Assembly: GCA_039105265.1 (NCBI GenBank)
Contig: JAPFFF010000010.1
Location: 4,960,001 to 5,024,000 of the forward strand
DNA length: 64,000 nucleotides
Direction of reading: 5' to 3'
Source of the DNA: Tritrichomonas musculus
Lineage: Eukaryota; Parabasalia; Tritrichomonadida; Tritrichomonadidae
Numbering within the stretch: the first letter of the stretch is position 1; every line of letters starts with the position of its first letter. The notes below the pieces were generated by a model, which saw nothing but the letters and a program-made list of their open reading frames with translations, did not search any database and was not told the origin of the DNA. Positions 11,101 through 20,869 of the stretch are shown piece by piece. Made by a program: the position numbers and the translations under genes.

Positions 11101-14100
11101 ATTTTTCACTATATTTTAACTCAGAACGATCAAGAAGATAAGAAATGGATAAAGCTATCTTTTCTTTATCATAATCAATAATATTACCATACAAAATGTC
11201 AATTACTGAACTAAATTTACTATCTTTTATATTTACATCTAACTCAGGAAAAGAAACAAGAAAATGAACAATTTCTGGATAATGTGCATATTCTAACAAA
11301 AGGCCTTCTTCATTTATATCATACAAACCTTTTTGTTTATCGAATATTTTCCTTGCAAAGTCAAATAACTGATTTGCCACAGCATAATAAAACAATGAAT
11401 GCTGCTGATATTTTTCATTGAAATCAAAGTATTTTGAATCAACTAATATATCAAGAATTTTCTGTTTTTTGTTCATAACAAGTTCAAATGATAATGGACA
11501 ATCATTAATGAGAATATTTGAGAAGTCAAACAACAATATTTTGTTGTTATCATCCAAAAATAATTCAACAATAGATATCGAATTGCATTCACAAGCATAA
11601 ATGAAATTGGAACATGAATAATCATCTTCTGTTGCCAAGTATTTAAATACTTCAACATTATCGAAATTAATAGCCGTTTTTACAGCAACATCTTTCAAAG
11701 ATTGATCCAATTTTATATTTTCAATCAGATATTTTAGTATGTCAACATTTCCTGATATTGCTGCATCGCAAATCAAAGAGAATTTGTTTTCAATATAAAA
11801 AGGAAGAAGAAGTTTTAAGAATTCAATATTATTAAATAATACAGAAAAATGAACACAAATTGATTCACAATGATTAATATATTCAATCAGATCAAGAAAA
11901 GCATTGATGTTTTTAGATAAAATTGCTTCTAAAATTAAATCACGTTTTGATATTTTATCAATCATTTCTTGAGAAGTATTCGTTAGAAGCCATTTAAAAA
12001 CATCATTTTGACCATATTTGATTGCATTTCTCAAAAGATCAGTTGTAACATTAAATTCTTGTGTTTTTTTAAGCTCTTGTTGAATTATGTGGATTATTTC
12101 AGTATTTCCTCCAGCAAGAGCAAATGTGAAAGAATTTCTTCTTGCAAGATCACAAGTGGTCAAACTTGCTTTTTGAAGGAGAAGAAACTTGAATATTTTT
12201 ATGGATCCAAAGAAGGCAGCATATTGAATCAATGTTGGACATCTATTTAGCAATGGAACTCTTTCAATCATATGAAAGTGCATGTCTGGTTTTATTCCAT
12301 CTACAATAAAAATCCTTTGGAATTCATCAACATCGTCATTTCTAATAATTTTTTGTAAAGCACCGGAATTAAAACCTGTTTGACAACAAATTTTTATTTC
12401 ACTTGGATCATTTACTTTTTGTTTTGATTTAGAAATCTCTTTCTCAAAGAAATCAGCATTTAATTTTTCAATAATTTTCTTTTCATCTTCATTAAATAAA
12501 TCTTCACAATACAAACTAACTTTTGAATAAAAGAATGCATTAATATTAATCGAATTGAAATCTCTTAAAATTGTCTTTTTGAATTCGGCTTTGAATTCAT
12601 CTGAAGTGTTTTGAAGAAGTAGTTGACAGAATCTAGCTAAACTATCGTTTTCATATGGCTTTGTGATAGCAATAGATAAAATTAGCCAACAAATGGTTGA
12701 ATAATCATAATTTTGCATATAATTTTTCAGAATATTATTTGAAATTTGTTCGTAGTTTGTTTCATTGATTTCCATCAATTCTTTTTGTATTTCTGCTAAA
12801 TCTGAAACACGTGCAAATTGAGGTGAAAAAGAGTCAACAAAATTGGCAACTTCAACCATTCCTGTTATTCCAAGTTGACTTCCTAATGATCTGCATTTTG
12901 AAGAATTTTCTTTTGTGATCGTTATTGGAGATCCTTCTAAAAGAAGTTTAAAATGATCATCAACATCAGAAGGAACAATTTTTTCATCAAAAAGTTTGAT
13001 TTCTAAGTTTTGATCATCATTGTTATCATTGTTATTCTCGTCTTGGTTAACGTTGATTGGCACATTTTGTCTTCTTCGAAGCCTGTTGAAGCCGAAAGGT
13101 AAGAAATAATTGGCGTTAACATATCGGTTATTATTATTCCTGTTTTCTTGTGTTTGAAGATCATTCATTGCTTCAGGAAAACGGTATTTTTCAGGCTGCC
13201 AATCTTTCTTTTCATTATCCTTTGGCTTAACACGATGCGATTCGAAATGATATCTATCATTTCTTATTCGATTAGGAATGTTAGGTTCTCTTTCACTAAT
13301 ATAAACAGCTGAAGTGTTTTCTTCATCAGAATCTATATCAAACGAATCCTCATAATCATCATAGCTTCGATAATTATTTCCGTTATTTGGACTGACAGTA
13401 TTCTTTCTCTTGTAATTAGAGAGAAGCTCTCCTTTCATAATAAGCGAAAAAGTGACACTGCAATTATCAGATAATTCGACGTTATGAATGAAGACTCTTT
13501 GATCACTAGTGATTGATATTTTTTTGTTCAAATAACAATTAAAATCTTTCCAGTTTTTTACTTGTGTAAAGTCAACACGACTCAAATTATGGTTATAGTA
13601 ATTGTATCTGTAATTGAACGAAGCAGTGACATTTCTTAACTTGATTGTTTCATCTGGATTGTTTTTGAAAGTGACAATTTTGTAGTCTTTTTCATAATCT
13701 GATGTGTTTGCATAATTGTCCCAAATATTCCCTCTGAACTCATCAAATGAAATCCACGAAATATCGTCTTTCACGCCGGGATGAAACTTGTTGTTAAGTA
13801 AAGGATTGTACAAGTAGCAAGTGTCCAAATCAGGTGAATAATTAAACATAGTTCTTTGATTTGACAAAAATATCAAAAACACATTAGAACAGCCAAAAAT
13901 ATCACATTCTGACAATTTAAAATCATTATTGTCATTGCCATTGTCATTTAATTGGTCTTGCCTTGTCTTCTTTTCAACATCCTCTCTCATCTTGAGTTCT
14001 TCGAGCTCGTTGTCGAATTCAACAACAAGATGGTCGTTTTCATGAGTGATCAATGTGTAGTTCTGATAGTCCCACTGCTGATTTGGCCTTCCATGGTGCA

Positions 14101-14935
14101 AATGAGTGTATAGAAGATAACGATGGCCATCGTTGTAGTAGTCAAAAGCTTGGTCTTTCTCAACTGAGCTTCGAATGTCATTTTGATGTGTCAAATTGTG
14201 AATCCAAACTTGCGTGGGCATGTGTGAATCATATTTTTCAAGTCTCAGCCAGTGTCCTCCGTTGTTGAGGTCTCCTGATGTAACTAATGTAATAACTTTG
14301 TGATAGAGGGGAGAATAGAAAAATATCGGAACTTGATCGGGAATGGAATTGCCATCATAAAAACAAAAATGAAAAGTACTTTCTTCATATAATCGTAATA
14401 ATGGAGGAAAAGTTGATTCTGAAACATCGAATTCGCTAGCTTCATTTGTATTATTATTATTATCTTTGATTTGGTTAAACTCTGCTGTTTTTATTGTTTT
14501 AAGAGAATAAGTACCTTCTGAGTCAAATATAATCGTTGTTTGTCCATTATTACAGAAAAGTTGGCCATCTATGAATTGCCATTTTGTGGCATTCTCCTTT
14601 TCACGGCTAATAAAAATTTTATTTGAAGTATTTTCGTTTGATATATCTTCAGTAGCATTTAAAAAGTATCCTGGGTGTGATAAACTTTCAATTAATATAA
14701 ATGAATCAGTAAATGAATTTTTTGATAAAATTGAATGAATAAGAAAATGTTGTCTTTCATTTAATGGTTGGAATTGCTCCATTTTAATACAATAAATTTC
14801 TTTTTTATTTTCATTTGGACTTTTTGATGAAATAGATGGAGATTCATCATTAAAATCATCGACTGTGAAAGCAAGTTGCAAAAAAGATTTGGAAAACCAA
14901 ACAATAGCTACGTTTTTGTCGGCTATAAAAGTCAT
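8192..14935 (-). CDS. giant beta-trefoil / ankyrin-repeat protein (2247 aa)
   Basis: Very large intracellular-looking protein with three zones. Residues about 60-340 look like ricin-type beta-trefoil units: Trp-containing motifs such as ATKWQFIDGQLF near 118 and GRPNQQWDY near 278 resemble the QxW repeats of that fold. Residues about 350-830 are mixed, with a disordered Asn/Asp-rich linker at about 510-660. From about residue 850 to the end there are many ankyrin/DUF3447-like hairpins, e.g. CPTLIQYAAFFGSIKIF, NAFLDLIEYI, GKTALHYAIEKSMTKIVFL and TPLQISL. The tail GKSAIDILKEKGQSDLIDL is a classic last ankyrin. The reading frame is uninterrupted over 6.7 kb, which argues for selection. Likely role: a scaffold with a possible carbohydrate- or lipid-binding head. 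Partners are unknown. Confidence 0.85.
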   Translation of the reverse strand: MTFIADKNVAIVWFSKSFLQLAFTVDDFNDESPSISSKSPNENKKEIYCIKMEQFQPLNERQHFLIHSILSKNSFTDSFILIESLSHPGYFLNATEDISNENTSNKIFISREKENATKWQFIDGQLFCNNGQTTIIFDSEGTYSLKTIKTAEFNQIKDNNNNTNEASEFDVSESTFPPLLRLYEESTFHFCFYDGNSIPDQVPIFFYSPLYHKVITLVTSGDLNNGGHWLRLEKYDSHMPTQVWIHNLTHQNDIRSSVEKDQAFDYYNDGHRYLLYTHLHHGRPNQQWDYQNYTLITHENDHLVVEFDNELEELKMREDVEKKTRQDQLNDNGNDNNDFKLSECDIFGCSNVFLIFLSNQRTMFNYSPDLDTCYLYNPLLNNKFHPGVKDDISWISFDEFRGNIWDNYANTSDYEKDYKIVTFKNNPDETIKLRNVTASFNYRYNYYNHNLSRVDFTQVKNWKDFNCYLNKKISITSDQRVFIHNVELSDNCSVTFSLIMKGELLSNYKRKNTVSPNNGNNYRSYDDYEDSFDIDSDEENTSAVYISEREPNIPNRIRNDRYHFESHRVKPKDNEKKDWQPEKYRFPEAMNDLQTQENRNNNNRYVNANYFLPFGFNRLRRRQNVPINVNQDENNNDNNDDQNLEIKLFDEKIVPSDVDDHFKLLLEGSPITITKENSSKCRSLGSQLGITGMVEVANFVDSFSPQFARVSDLAEIQKELMEINETNYEQISNNILKNYMQNYDYSTICWLILSIAITKPYENDSLARFCQLLLQNTSDEFKAEFKKTILRDFNSININAFFYSKVSLYCEDLFNEDEKKIIEKLNADFFEKEISKSKQKVNDPSEIKICCQTGFNSGALQKIIRNDDVDEFQRIFIVDGIKPDMHFHMIERVPLLNRCPTLIQYAAFFGSIKIFKFLLLQKASLTTCDLARRNSFTFALAGGNTEIIHIIQQELKKTQEFNVTTDLLRNAIKYGQNDVFKWLLTNTSQEMIDKISKRDLILEAILSKNINAFLDLIEYINHCESICVHFSVLFNNIEFLKLLLPFYIENKFSLICDAAISGNVDILKYLIENIKLDQSLKDVAVKTAINFDNVEVFKYLATEDDYSCSNFIYACECNSISIVELFLDDNNKILLFDFSNILINDCPLSFELVMNKKQKILDILVDSKYFDFNEKYQQHSLFYYAVANQLFDFARKIFDKQKGLYDINEEGLLLEYAHYPEIVHFLVSFPELDVNIKDSKFSSVIDILYGNIIDYDKEKIALSISYLLDRSELKYSEKSLLIFSIEFLDNFELFEKIIQKMLAKGNLVKYDIPIYEYIRFLDSIVRDHKIDFFIKFIKSGLVDIEKNKLINYCIQLSSPKVYHEICYDELPKEKEIFAICNSITKSDFDCFSYLMGIVSIDFNSFNNYIPNSDQTILTFAIKNAKDDKIIDNLLTNKLIDVNKPNKLGESPFYVSLCRSDPSIQKMMMSHSELKLTFKEIELAFDRKNTEVIDFIIKNLNCYVDDPSKIIKIIFDDKSFDYLHILASPREDNEEEQKNLLPLILISSVKHNLKTFFKTDLEDKIDRIDTNVEDPENKGATSLCYAIYQRGIYFFNNLKNYHPLLQTNDFNIDYPNESRITPFGNVRSLEDAKELIKLMIDKKVPIELMIKEISGLNVKGQTALYASIVENNFILFEYLLKLNNELNRKLENNEELVDALIYAKNRDGNNPFFAICMNNNWQYFINHLLDKLVKVEKDYFGSFGPLSAAIISKNMKLINILLSKGFEIDHYSFNQILRMNLYNSLGIRLLKAKPDFKFDLFMPLHLIENEEIIENLFAQKRIDFDFRSCLPSDEYLLLSAIKSRNEKLVHFILNNDYDKIIFDWKDIHGKTALHYAIEKSMTKIVFLLIDIFTAPNTNRFDFFCIEDENSETPIHYLFKSFNEDYVSYFYKHALPLNQKVTLKTIFNEPTLINKVIVDISKETENSFDSDFSKFNSSPFESQDKIELVNQKETKIIKETFLTFAIKSNKVKFIKFLLQNIPEIDPNAVNSENQTPLQISLTNPIIFELLIEICCQKVSSSENDRNDLDVNKNEIAFSIISIDDSKLASFYLNLLLKCENFDVNQKTTLQIEQNEQKEVSLFDWFIKKINIFDDETKKSFLFSPKFDFNSNPNVLFELIKCNLQISLTPILKRLNDETIKNARTDDDEKDTVATLSAKNISFLNVLNSEILDPRIDFVNSKNAKGKSAIDILKEKGQSDLIDLILSLRK

Positions 14936-16211
14936 TTGATCTTAAAAAAAATCGATGATTTTCTTTGTTTACTTATTTGGTCAATATCTATAACTTTTTA
15001 AATTTGTTAATTTTTTTTGAGAAAATAATATCAGAAAACTACAACGTTCACACAAAAATATCAACATCCTCAGAAAATTTTCGATCACAAAAAATCGCTT
15101 TTATTTATATATTAAGCATATTTATTAAAGAGAGAAAAGTAGTAATACGAAGAAAAAAATAATATAAATTATAAACAATAAATTTTCCTAAGCTTTTTAC
15201 ATCAAGAATACAAAAAAACGTGTGAAACTTTAGGTCTTTTTTTTTTACATACAAAAAGTTCTACTCAATTGAATCAAAAATTTCAATGTCGTTTCATTTT
15301 TAAAAATAGAAATTTCTCAGATATTTTAAATTATTTATAAAGCTTTGAGTATTTTATTATATGTAAAATAGTTTTTAATAATTTTTTTGATGATTTTTTT
15401 TTGAAATTTTGCGTAATTAAAACCAAAGATAATATGAAACGTGAAAATTTTTAGTTTAGATAGTAAATAGATAGTCCCTTATTGCATCACATACTTTTTC
15501 CTTCTATAAAATTGATTTTAGAAATAATACGCTTAAATATTCAATAATTTAATGAATATTAATTATAATCATTATTCCATGCTTGGAAATTTATTCCTAT
15601 ATATAAATTTGTGGTTTGAGTTGCAAATCTTCAAAATTGAGGGACCAGATACATTTTGAAATGCATCGGAAAACACCAATTTCATAAAGGTATTTTAAAA
15701 TTTATGTAGTCCTTCAATTATTAAAATTTTTGACTGTTTTTTTAATATTATATAAATAACATGATGACTTAAAGTCTCAAGCATGGAATAAGAAATATAT
15801 TAAGTACATCTTTCAAAATAAAACTCACAAGATATTTTTTCAAAAAATGAGCACTTTTCTTAGCTTTGAATGTAAATAAATCAATGTTAATTAATTTTTG
15901 ATAAATAGTAAGCATACCTCCATTTGATAGTTTGGAGGAATTTTCAATTCAATATTCCTCCATAGAGGAAAAGGAAATTTTGATTTTTGTTTTTTTATTA
16001 ATATAAAAATATATATTTAAAAATAAAGTTTTAATTTTTATTTATAATCCATGTACATATGTTTTATTTTTATAAGCTATACTTCAATTTTTTGAGATAA
16101 AAATTAAGACATTTTTTTTTTTTTTTTTTGAATTAACATTATTCACGAACTTATCGGCCACCCTATATATCTTTTATATATAAAACAATAAAGATTATAA
16201 TTTGATTATTA
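14936..16211. other. intergenic with one MITE-like inverted repeat
   Basis: AT-rich spacer. Apart from the 214-base TA-flanked inverted repeat at 15575-15788 and a T-run near 16115-16130, I see no gene or RNA. Confidence 0.5.
15575..15788. mobile_element. TA-flanked MITE-like element
   Basis: TTCCATGCTTG at 15575-15585 and its exact reverse complement at 15778-15788 bound a 214-base AT-rich segment. TA stands on both sides, the expected Tc1/mariner-type target duplication. There is no coding capacity. The short terminal repeats make this tentative until further genomic copies are found. Confidence 0.4.
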
Positions 16212-17900
16212 TCATATTTTGATTTGATTTCTCATTTTGGTGGGAATCATAATTATCTGTTCTTTTGTAACATTAAATACTCTTTTTTTAATTTCAAATA
16301 ATTGTGAATTTTCAGCAATTTCTACAATCATTGAATTATTTACATTCAAAGCCAAATCACTAATTTCAGTTACATTTTGTGGGATAAATATGCTCTTAAT
16401 TGAAGAAAACATGAAAGCTTCGGCACCGATTACTTGAAGCTGTGAATTGTTTGGTATTTCAACTCTTTTGAGTTTTGTACAGTTATTAAAAGCGAAGTTG
16501 CCAATATGAGTGATTTGAGGTTGAATTTTTATTTTTTCAATTGATGTAAATGCAAACGTACATTCCTCAATTATTCTAAGTTTTGAATTACTTGAAAGAT
16601 CGACAAATCTAAGATTTGAACAATAATAAAAAGCATAACTACAAATTCTTGTTACATTTTGTGGAATCACAATGCCAATAATTCCACTTTTTGAGAAAGC
16701 ATATGAAGCAATCTGCTTAATGAAAGATGGAATTGTTACTCTTTTAACATCGCGTGGTACAAAATGCAGAACATCATATTCATTACTTTTTATGTCACTT
16801 TTTCCAATGATAAATTTGTTCTCATGAAAAACAATGTTTTGTTCATTATTAACAATAGAAATTTCAACATTTTTTAAATTTTCAGTATTGCGACACCATT
16901 CTTCTTTAAGTTCCTTCAAACTCGATGGAATCACAATGCTTTCAATACCAGAATCAAAGAATGCACCGTCTTCAATTGTTTCTAGATTTGAACCACTAAC
17001 AATTTCTACACTTCTGAGACTGGGACACAAAGAAAAAGCACCCTCACAAATCTGTGTCACGCTTTGCGGAATGATGATGTTTTCGACATTGCTTTGCGAG
17101 AATGAATATGCACCAATTATCTTGATGAATGATGGAATTGTTACTTCTTTAAGATCACGTGGCACAAAATGAAGAATGTCAAATTTGTCACTTTTTGTGT
17201 CACTTTTCCCAATGATTAATTTATCATGACATTTAATGTTTCGTTCTTCACATGAAATTATTCGAACATCAGTTAATTCTGGAGTCCCTTCACACCATCC
17301 TTTTTCAAGATGTCTCACACTCGATGGAATAGTGAGACTCTTTATTGATGAATCTAAAAATGCATCTTTCTCAATTTTGTCAAGTTCTGAATTTTGGTAA
17401 AATTCAACTTTTTGAAGATGATCACAACCATTAAATGTTTCATTACGAATTATTCGAACATGTGGTGGAATTGTGATGCATTCAATGGCGGAATATGCAA
17501 AAGAACCTTTCTCAATAATTAACAATTCTGAATTACTTGAAAATTCAACACTTTGAAGCTGTTCACATTTAAAAAATGCACATTTACCAATTTGAGTGGT
17601 GTGTTGGGGAATAATGATGCTTTTGAGTGGTGATCCATAAAAAGATTTAGCACAAATTGTTTTTATTTGAGAGTCTGGTGAAAATTGTATATATTCATTT
17701 TGATAAAATTGAATACTTGTGATAATGAATTCTTCCATTTGATACTTGATAAATATTGGGATGAAAATATTATTGTTATTAATAAAATTACCTATGATTG
17801 CTGCTACTTTTGTTTCTTTATTTAATTCATAAACAAGACCCGAATCTTTATCTTTTATTTTTGATTCATCTTTTTTTGTTTTTATGTAACATGGGTTCAT
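16212..17900 (-). CDS. BspA-like leucine-rich-repeat protein (LRR_5)
   Basis: This 562-residue protein consists almost entirely of BspA-type repeats with the unit IxxIxxxAFxxCxxLxxVxIPxxV, for example IGKCAFFKCEQLQSVEF and ICSYAFYYCSNLRFVDL. A larger internal duplication is visible: CHDKLIIGKSDTKSDKFDIL and FHENKFIIGKSDIKSNEYDV each open a similar block of about 150 residues. There is no signal peptide and no C-terminal membrane segment, unlike surface BspA proteins of trichomonads. This copy is probably intracellular or exported unconventionally. Members of the family are linked to adhesion and host or bacterial contact, but nothing here shows that role. Confidence 0.8.
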   Translation of the reverse strand: MNPCYIKTKKDESKIKDKDSGLVYELNKETKVAAIIGNFINNNNIFIPIFIKYQMEEFIITSIQFYQNEYIQFSPDSQIKTICAKSFYGSPLKSIIIPQHTTQIGKCAFFKCEQLQSVEFSSNSELLIIEKGSFAYSAIECITIPPHVRIIRNETFNGCDHLQKVEFYQNSELDKIEKDAFLDSSIKSLTIPSSVRHLEKGWCEGTPELTDVRIISCEERNIKCHDKLIIGKSDTKSDKFDILHFVPRDLKEVTIPSFIKIIGAYSFSQSNVENIIIPQSVTQICEGAFSLCPSLRSVEIVSGSNLETIEDGAFFDSGIESIVIPSSLKELKEEWCRNTENLKNVEISIVNNEQNIVFHENKFIIGKSDIKSNEYDVLHFVPRDVKRVTIPSFIKQIASYAFSKSGIIGIVIPQNVTRICSYAFYYCSNLRFVDLSSNSKLRIIEECTFAFTSIEKIKIQPQITHIGNFAFNNCTKLKRVEIPNNSQLQVIGAEAFMFSSIKSIFIPQNVTEISDLALNVNNSMIVEIAENSQLFEIKKRVFNVTKEQIIMIPTKMRNQIKI

Positions 17901-18096
17901 AAAACAAATGTTATCAATTTTTTAAAATTTTAAACTTTTTGAATTCAAAAACAATTAAACTTTTTATAACTTTTTAATAAAAAATATTCAAAGGCTTTAA
18001 AATTTTAAACTTTTTGAAAATTGGCTTGATTAAAACGACATTCATATTTTTGTGAATAAATACGTTTTAAATAAATAAATAATTTTTTTAACTAAA

Positions 18097-19143
18097 TTAA
18101 TCGATGTCAATAATCGTTCGACCTTTAACTTTCCCTGGAATTTTGTAATCATCGAAAATAGACGCACTTTCATTCAAAGGAACAATTTTATGAATCATTT
18201 CTGGATAAACTTTCACGCTTCCTTGTTCATAAGCGCGAATTGCGTCATCCCATTCAATTCCAGGGAAATTTTGTGAGTAAGACATCCACGAACCAGTCAA
18301 AAAGAACTCCTTTCTATTCAATTTTTCCCACAAATCAACGCTGAAAGTCATTTCCTTCTTCGGTGTTCCGATTAAGCAAACGTGCGCCTTGTTTCCGGCG
18401 ATCAAGAAAGACTGCTTCATTGTTTCGGTTGAGCCGGCAGTTTCATACACGAAATCGAAATTTCTTCCATCAGTGATTGACTTCACTTCATCTTGCCAAT
18501 TTTCTTTTGATGTGTCAATTATTGCTATATTGCCAATTTTGTTGAGAATGTGGTTATATTTTTCATTTCTGACAAAAGCAGCAATTTTTTTGGCTCCCAA
18601 AAACTTTGCATATTGAACCGATAGAAGACCTATCGTTCCCATTCCAAGAACAGCAACATTCTTGTTTGGAAGGTGGCTGTTTTGCTTGAATCCGTGGAGA
18701 ACAACTGTCAATGGCTCAACTAGGGCAGCTGTATGAAAATCTAGAGAAGAATCTATCTTTTTTACATTCTCTTTGGGTAGAATAACATATTCTGCCATAG
18801 CTCCGTTGGTCCTTGATCCAATAAAATTGTAGTTCTTGCATAAGGAATAGTCACCATTTTTGCAATCAACGCATTCGTGGCATGGAAGTAATGGAGCTCC
18901 AACAACATGGTCACCTACGTTTAAATCATTAACATTGGCACCTAGTTCTGCAATAATCCCAGAAAATTCATGTCCTAGAATGATTGGATAATAATGAGCT
19001 TTATTATCTAGAACCCTAGGAATATCACTCCCGCAAATTCCACAGGATTTGACACGAACTTTGACCATGTTATCTTTTATAATGGGAATTTCTACTTCTT
19101 CAACTTTTATAACAGCATTTTCGTATATCCTTAAAGCTTTCAT
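18097..19143 (-). CDS. GatD-like galactitol-1-phosphate / polyol dehydrogenase (MDR, zinc)
   Basis: Medium-chain zinc alcohol dehydrogenase of 348 residues. Catalytic zinc ligands are visible: Cys37 (SCGICGSD), His58-Glu59 (LGHEFSG) and Glu143. Structural zinc cysteines are at 88, 91, 94 and 102. The Rossmann motif GMGTIG is at 167-172. The GSRTNGAMAEYV segment, the GSWMSYS...FPGIEW signature and the PGKVKGRTIID-type tail match bacterial galactitol-1-phosphate 5-dehydrogenase (GatD) closely, which oxidises galactitol-1-phosphate to tagatose-6-phosphate with NAD. Exact substrate specificity cannot be read from sequence; sorbitol or another polyol is possible. No other pathway gene is adjacent. 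A bacterial-type sugar dehydrogenase among trichomonad genes suggests lateral transfer. Composition is only slightly less AT-rich than its neighbours, so the transfer is not recent. Confidence 0.85.
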   Translation of the reverse strand: MKALRIYENAVIKVEEVEIPIIKDNMVKVRVKSCGICGSDIPRVLDNKAHYYPIILGHEFSGIIAELGANVNDLNVGDHVVGAPLLPCHECVDCKNGDYSLCKNYNFIGSRTNGAMAEYVILPKENVKKIDSSLDFHTAALVEPLTVVLHGFKQNSHLPNKNVAVLGMGTIGLLSVQYAKFLGAKKIAAFVRNEKYNHILNKIGNIAIIDTSKENWQDEVKSITDGRNFDFVYETAGSTETMKQSFLIAGNKAHVCLIGTPKKEMTFSVDLWEKLNRKEFFLTGSWMSYSQNFPGIEWDDAIRAYEQGSVKVYPEMIHKIVPLNESASIFDDYKIPGKVKGRTIIDID

Positions 19144-19477
19144 TTTTGAATTAAAGAAAATTCTGAAAAAGTTACATTTCTTTTATTCAATTTTTTATTG
19201 TCTATGAAAACATAAATATCTTGATACAAAATTAGTAAATATTTGTTTTAATCGAGTAAAAATGATTTAATATAATTATTTTTTAATTAAAGTATAAGAA
19301 TTATTTTTTCCTCACAATTTCTTTGAAATATCAAAATTTTAAAATATTTTAAAAAGTTTCAATTGTAATAAATATTATCAAAAAAGTATTATTAAGTTTG
19401 GATACGTATATTCTTTTGTTCATGAGCAAGCATTTAGGGGTGTTTTTGATTTTCAAATTCCAAAACTAAGATTAAGA
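19144..19477. other. intergenic, no gene seen
   Basis: AT-rich spacer of about 330 bases between two minus-strand genes. Nothing else recognised. Confidence 0.5.
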
Positions 19478-20869
19478 TTATTTATCAAATTTAAACATAG
19501 CTAACAAACCTTGTAGAATACCAGTAGCTTCCTTTCCAGAACATGCTTCGACATGCCATTTACGATCTGTAATTGATTCAAAATTAAGACGTTCGAGAAT
19601 TGTCATTATTCTCTCTTTTGAATCGTCTTCCAAACAATCAGCTTTATTAAAGTAGATGAGAATATTCACGCCTTTAAATCTATCGTTTAACAAAATCTTT
19701 TTAAAGGCTTCTTCAACATCATCAAGATTAGTGATATCAGATACATCTAAAACAAAAATCAAAATTGTAATTTTATCGAAGAATCCATAAGATGGGATGG
19801 ATTCTTCTCCAAAATCCACAATCTTTATATGTGGAGCATCTGAATTATCTGATAAAGTAACTTCTTTGATTTTTTCCATTTTATCATCATATTCAATTGT
19901 GCCTTTCAAATGTCGAGCGATACAAGTAGCTATTGTTTTTTTACCTGCATTTTTCAATCCAATTATTAAATAATTCGTTTTTTTAATAGTTAGTATTTCA
20001 TATATAATCTGAATTAAAATTGGTGTAAAAAACGGAAGGACTGTCCACAGAAATGAATAAAACCTATTCAAATTTTCTGAATAAACTTCAATTAAAGGAG
20101 TTAAATAAGAGCCACTTTGATTAGTTGCAATTGTATCTACTATTTCATTTTCTCTATTTATTTGCTTTGTTTTTCTTTGGTAATGAATAATATTATTTGC
20201 AGGATTGTCTTTTGAAAAATTGCTATTCATCTTAAATTGTATAAAAAATGGCCCCTGTATTTTTGTATTAATAATTTTGTTAGAGGTTTTAGTTTTTTCT
20301 GGAATATAGAAGGAGTTGGTATATAATGATGAAGTTATTGAATTATTTTTCGAAATAGATTCGTAATTAATTTTAAATTGATTATTTTTAGAATCAATTA
20401 TTGGAGAAAAAATACATAATGGAGAAACTGTAAATGGAAATACTAAATCAATTAGGTACTTATTGTATGCATATATAGAAAGGTTTGAGCACAAATATGA
20501 AGGGAGTAACCATATATTAACATCATATTCTTTATTTTTGGCGATAAATTGTATGACAGCTTTTTTTTCAACCTCAATAACTATGCCATTTGTATAATTT
20601 GAATTTGATAAATCTGATATTGTATAATTTTTATCATCTATACAAAACCTAACATTATCTGAATTGAAATGTTTGCAAAATATAAATATACGAATATTTC
20701 CGCCATTGAAATGTTTGCAAAAAACATTCGAATGTTTTTTTATTTTATAATTATAAAATCCTATCTTGTTCAACGAATAAGATTGAGAATATACTTTGCC
20801 GTGGTTACTTATTAATGAATAAAAGCAATAAATTATCGAAGCTAATTCGATAATCCCTATAAAATTCAT
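19478..20869 (-). CDS. membrane protein with lumenal domain and Arf/SR-beta-like GTPase tail
   Basis: This 463-residue protein has an N-terminal hydrophobic segment (residues about 3-19) that could be a signal peptide, then about 245 residues of presumed lumenal or extracellular domain with several N-x-S/T sites. One membrane span follows (about 270-293, FYSFLWTVLPFFTPILIQII), then a C-terminal small-GTPase domain. Motifs: G1 GLKNAGKKT (about 299-307), G3 VDFGEES (about 346-352), G4 NKAD (about 408-411) and G5 ACSGKEA (about 441-447). G1 and the overall order resemble Arf, Sar and the signal-recognition-particle receptor beta subunit, which is also membrane anchored. The large ectodomain is not part of any of these that I know. 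A small internal duplication, CKHFNGGN / CKHFNSDN, lies near residue 50. Possible role: a transmembrane G-protein receptor or trafficking anchor. Confidence 0.75.
   Translation of the reverse strand: MNFIGIIELASIIYCFYSLISNHGKVYSQSYSLNKIGFYNYKIKKHSNVFCKHFNGGNIRIFIFCKHFNSDNVRFCIDDKNYTISDLSNSNYTNGIVIEVEKKAVIQFIAKNKEYDVNIWLLPSYLCSNLSIYAYNKYLIDLVFPFTVSPLCIFSPIIDSKNNQFKINYESISKNNSITSSLYTNSFYIPEKTKTSNKIINTKIQGPFFIQFKMNSNFSKDNPANNIIHYQRKTKQINRENEIVDTIATNQSGSYLTPLIEVYSENLNRFYSFLWTVLPFFTPILIQIIYEILTIKKTNYLIIGLKNAGKKTIATCIARHLKGTIEYDDKMEKIKEVTLSDNSDAPHIKIVDFGEESIPSYGFFDKITILIFVLDVSDITNLDDVEEAFKKILLNDRFKGVNILIYFNKADCLEDDSKERIMTILERLNFESITDRKWHVEACSGKEATGILQGLLAMFKFDK

Noticed and set aside
11418-14268. 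Plus-strand frames opposite the giant ankyrin gene
   Set aside because: Short frames antisense to a 6.7-kb intact gene; no independent support.
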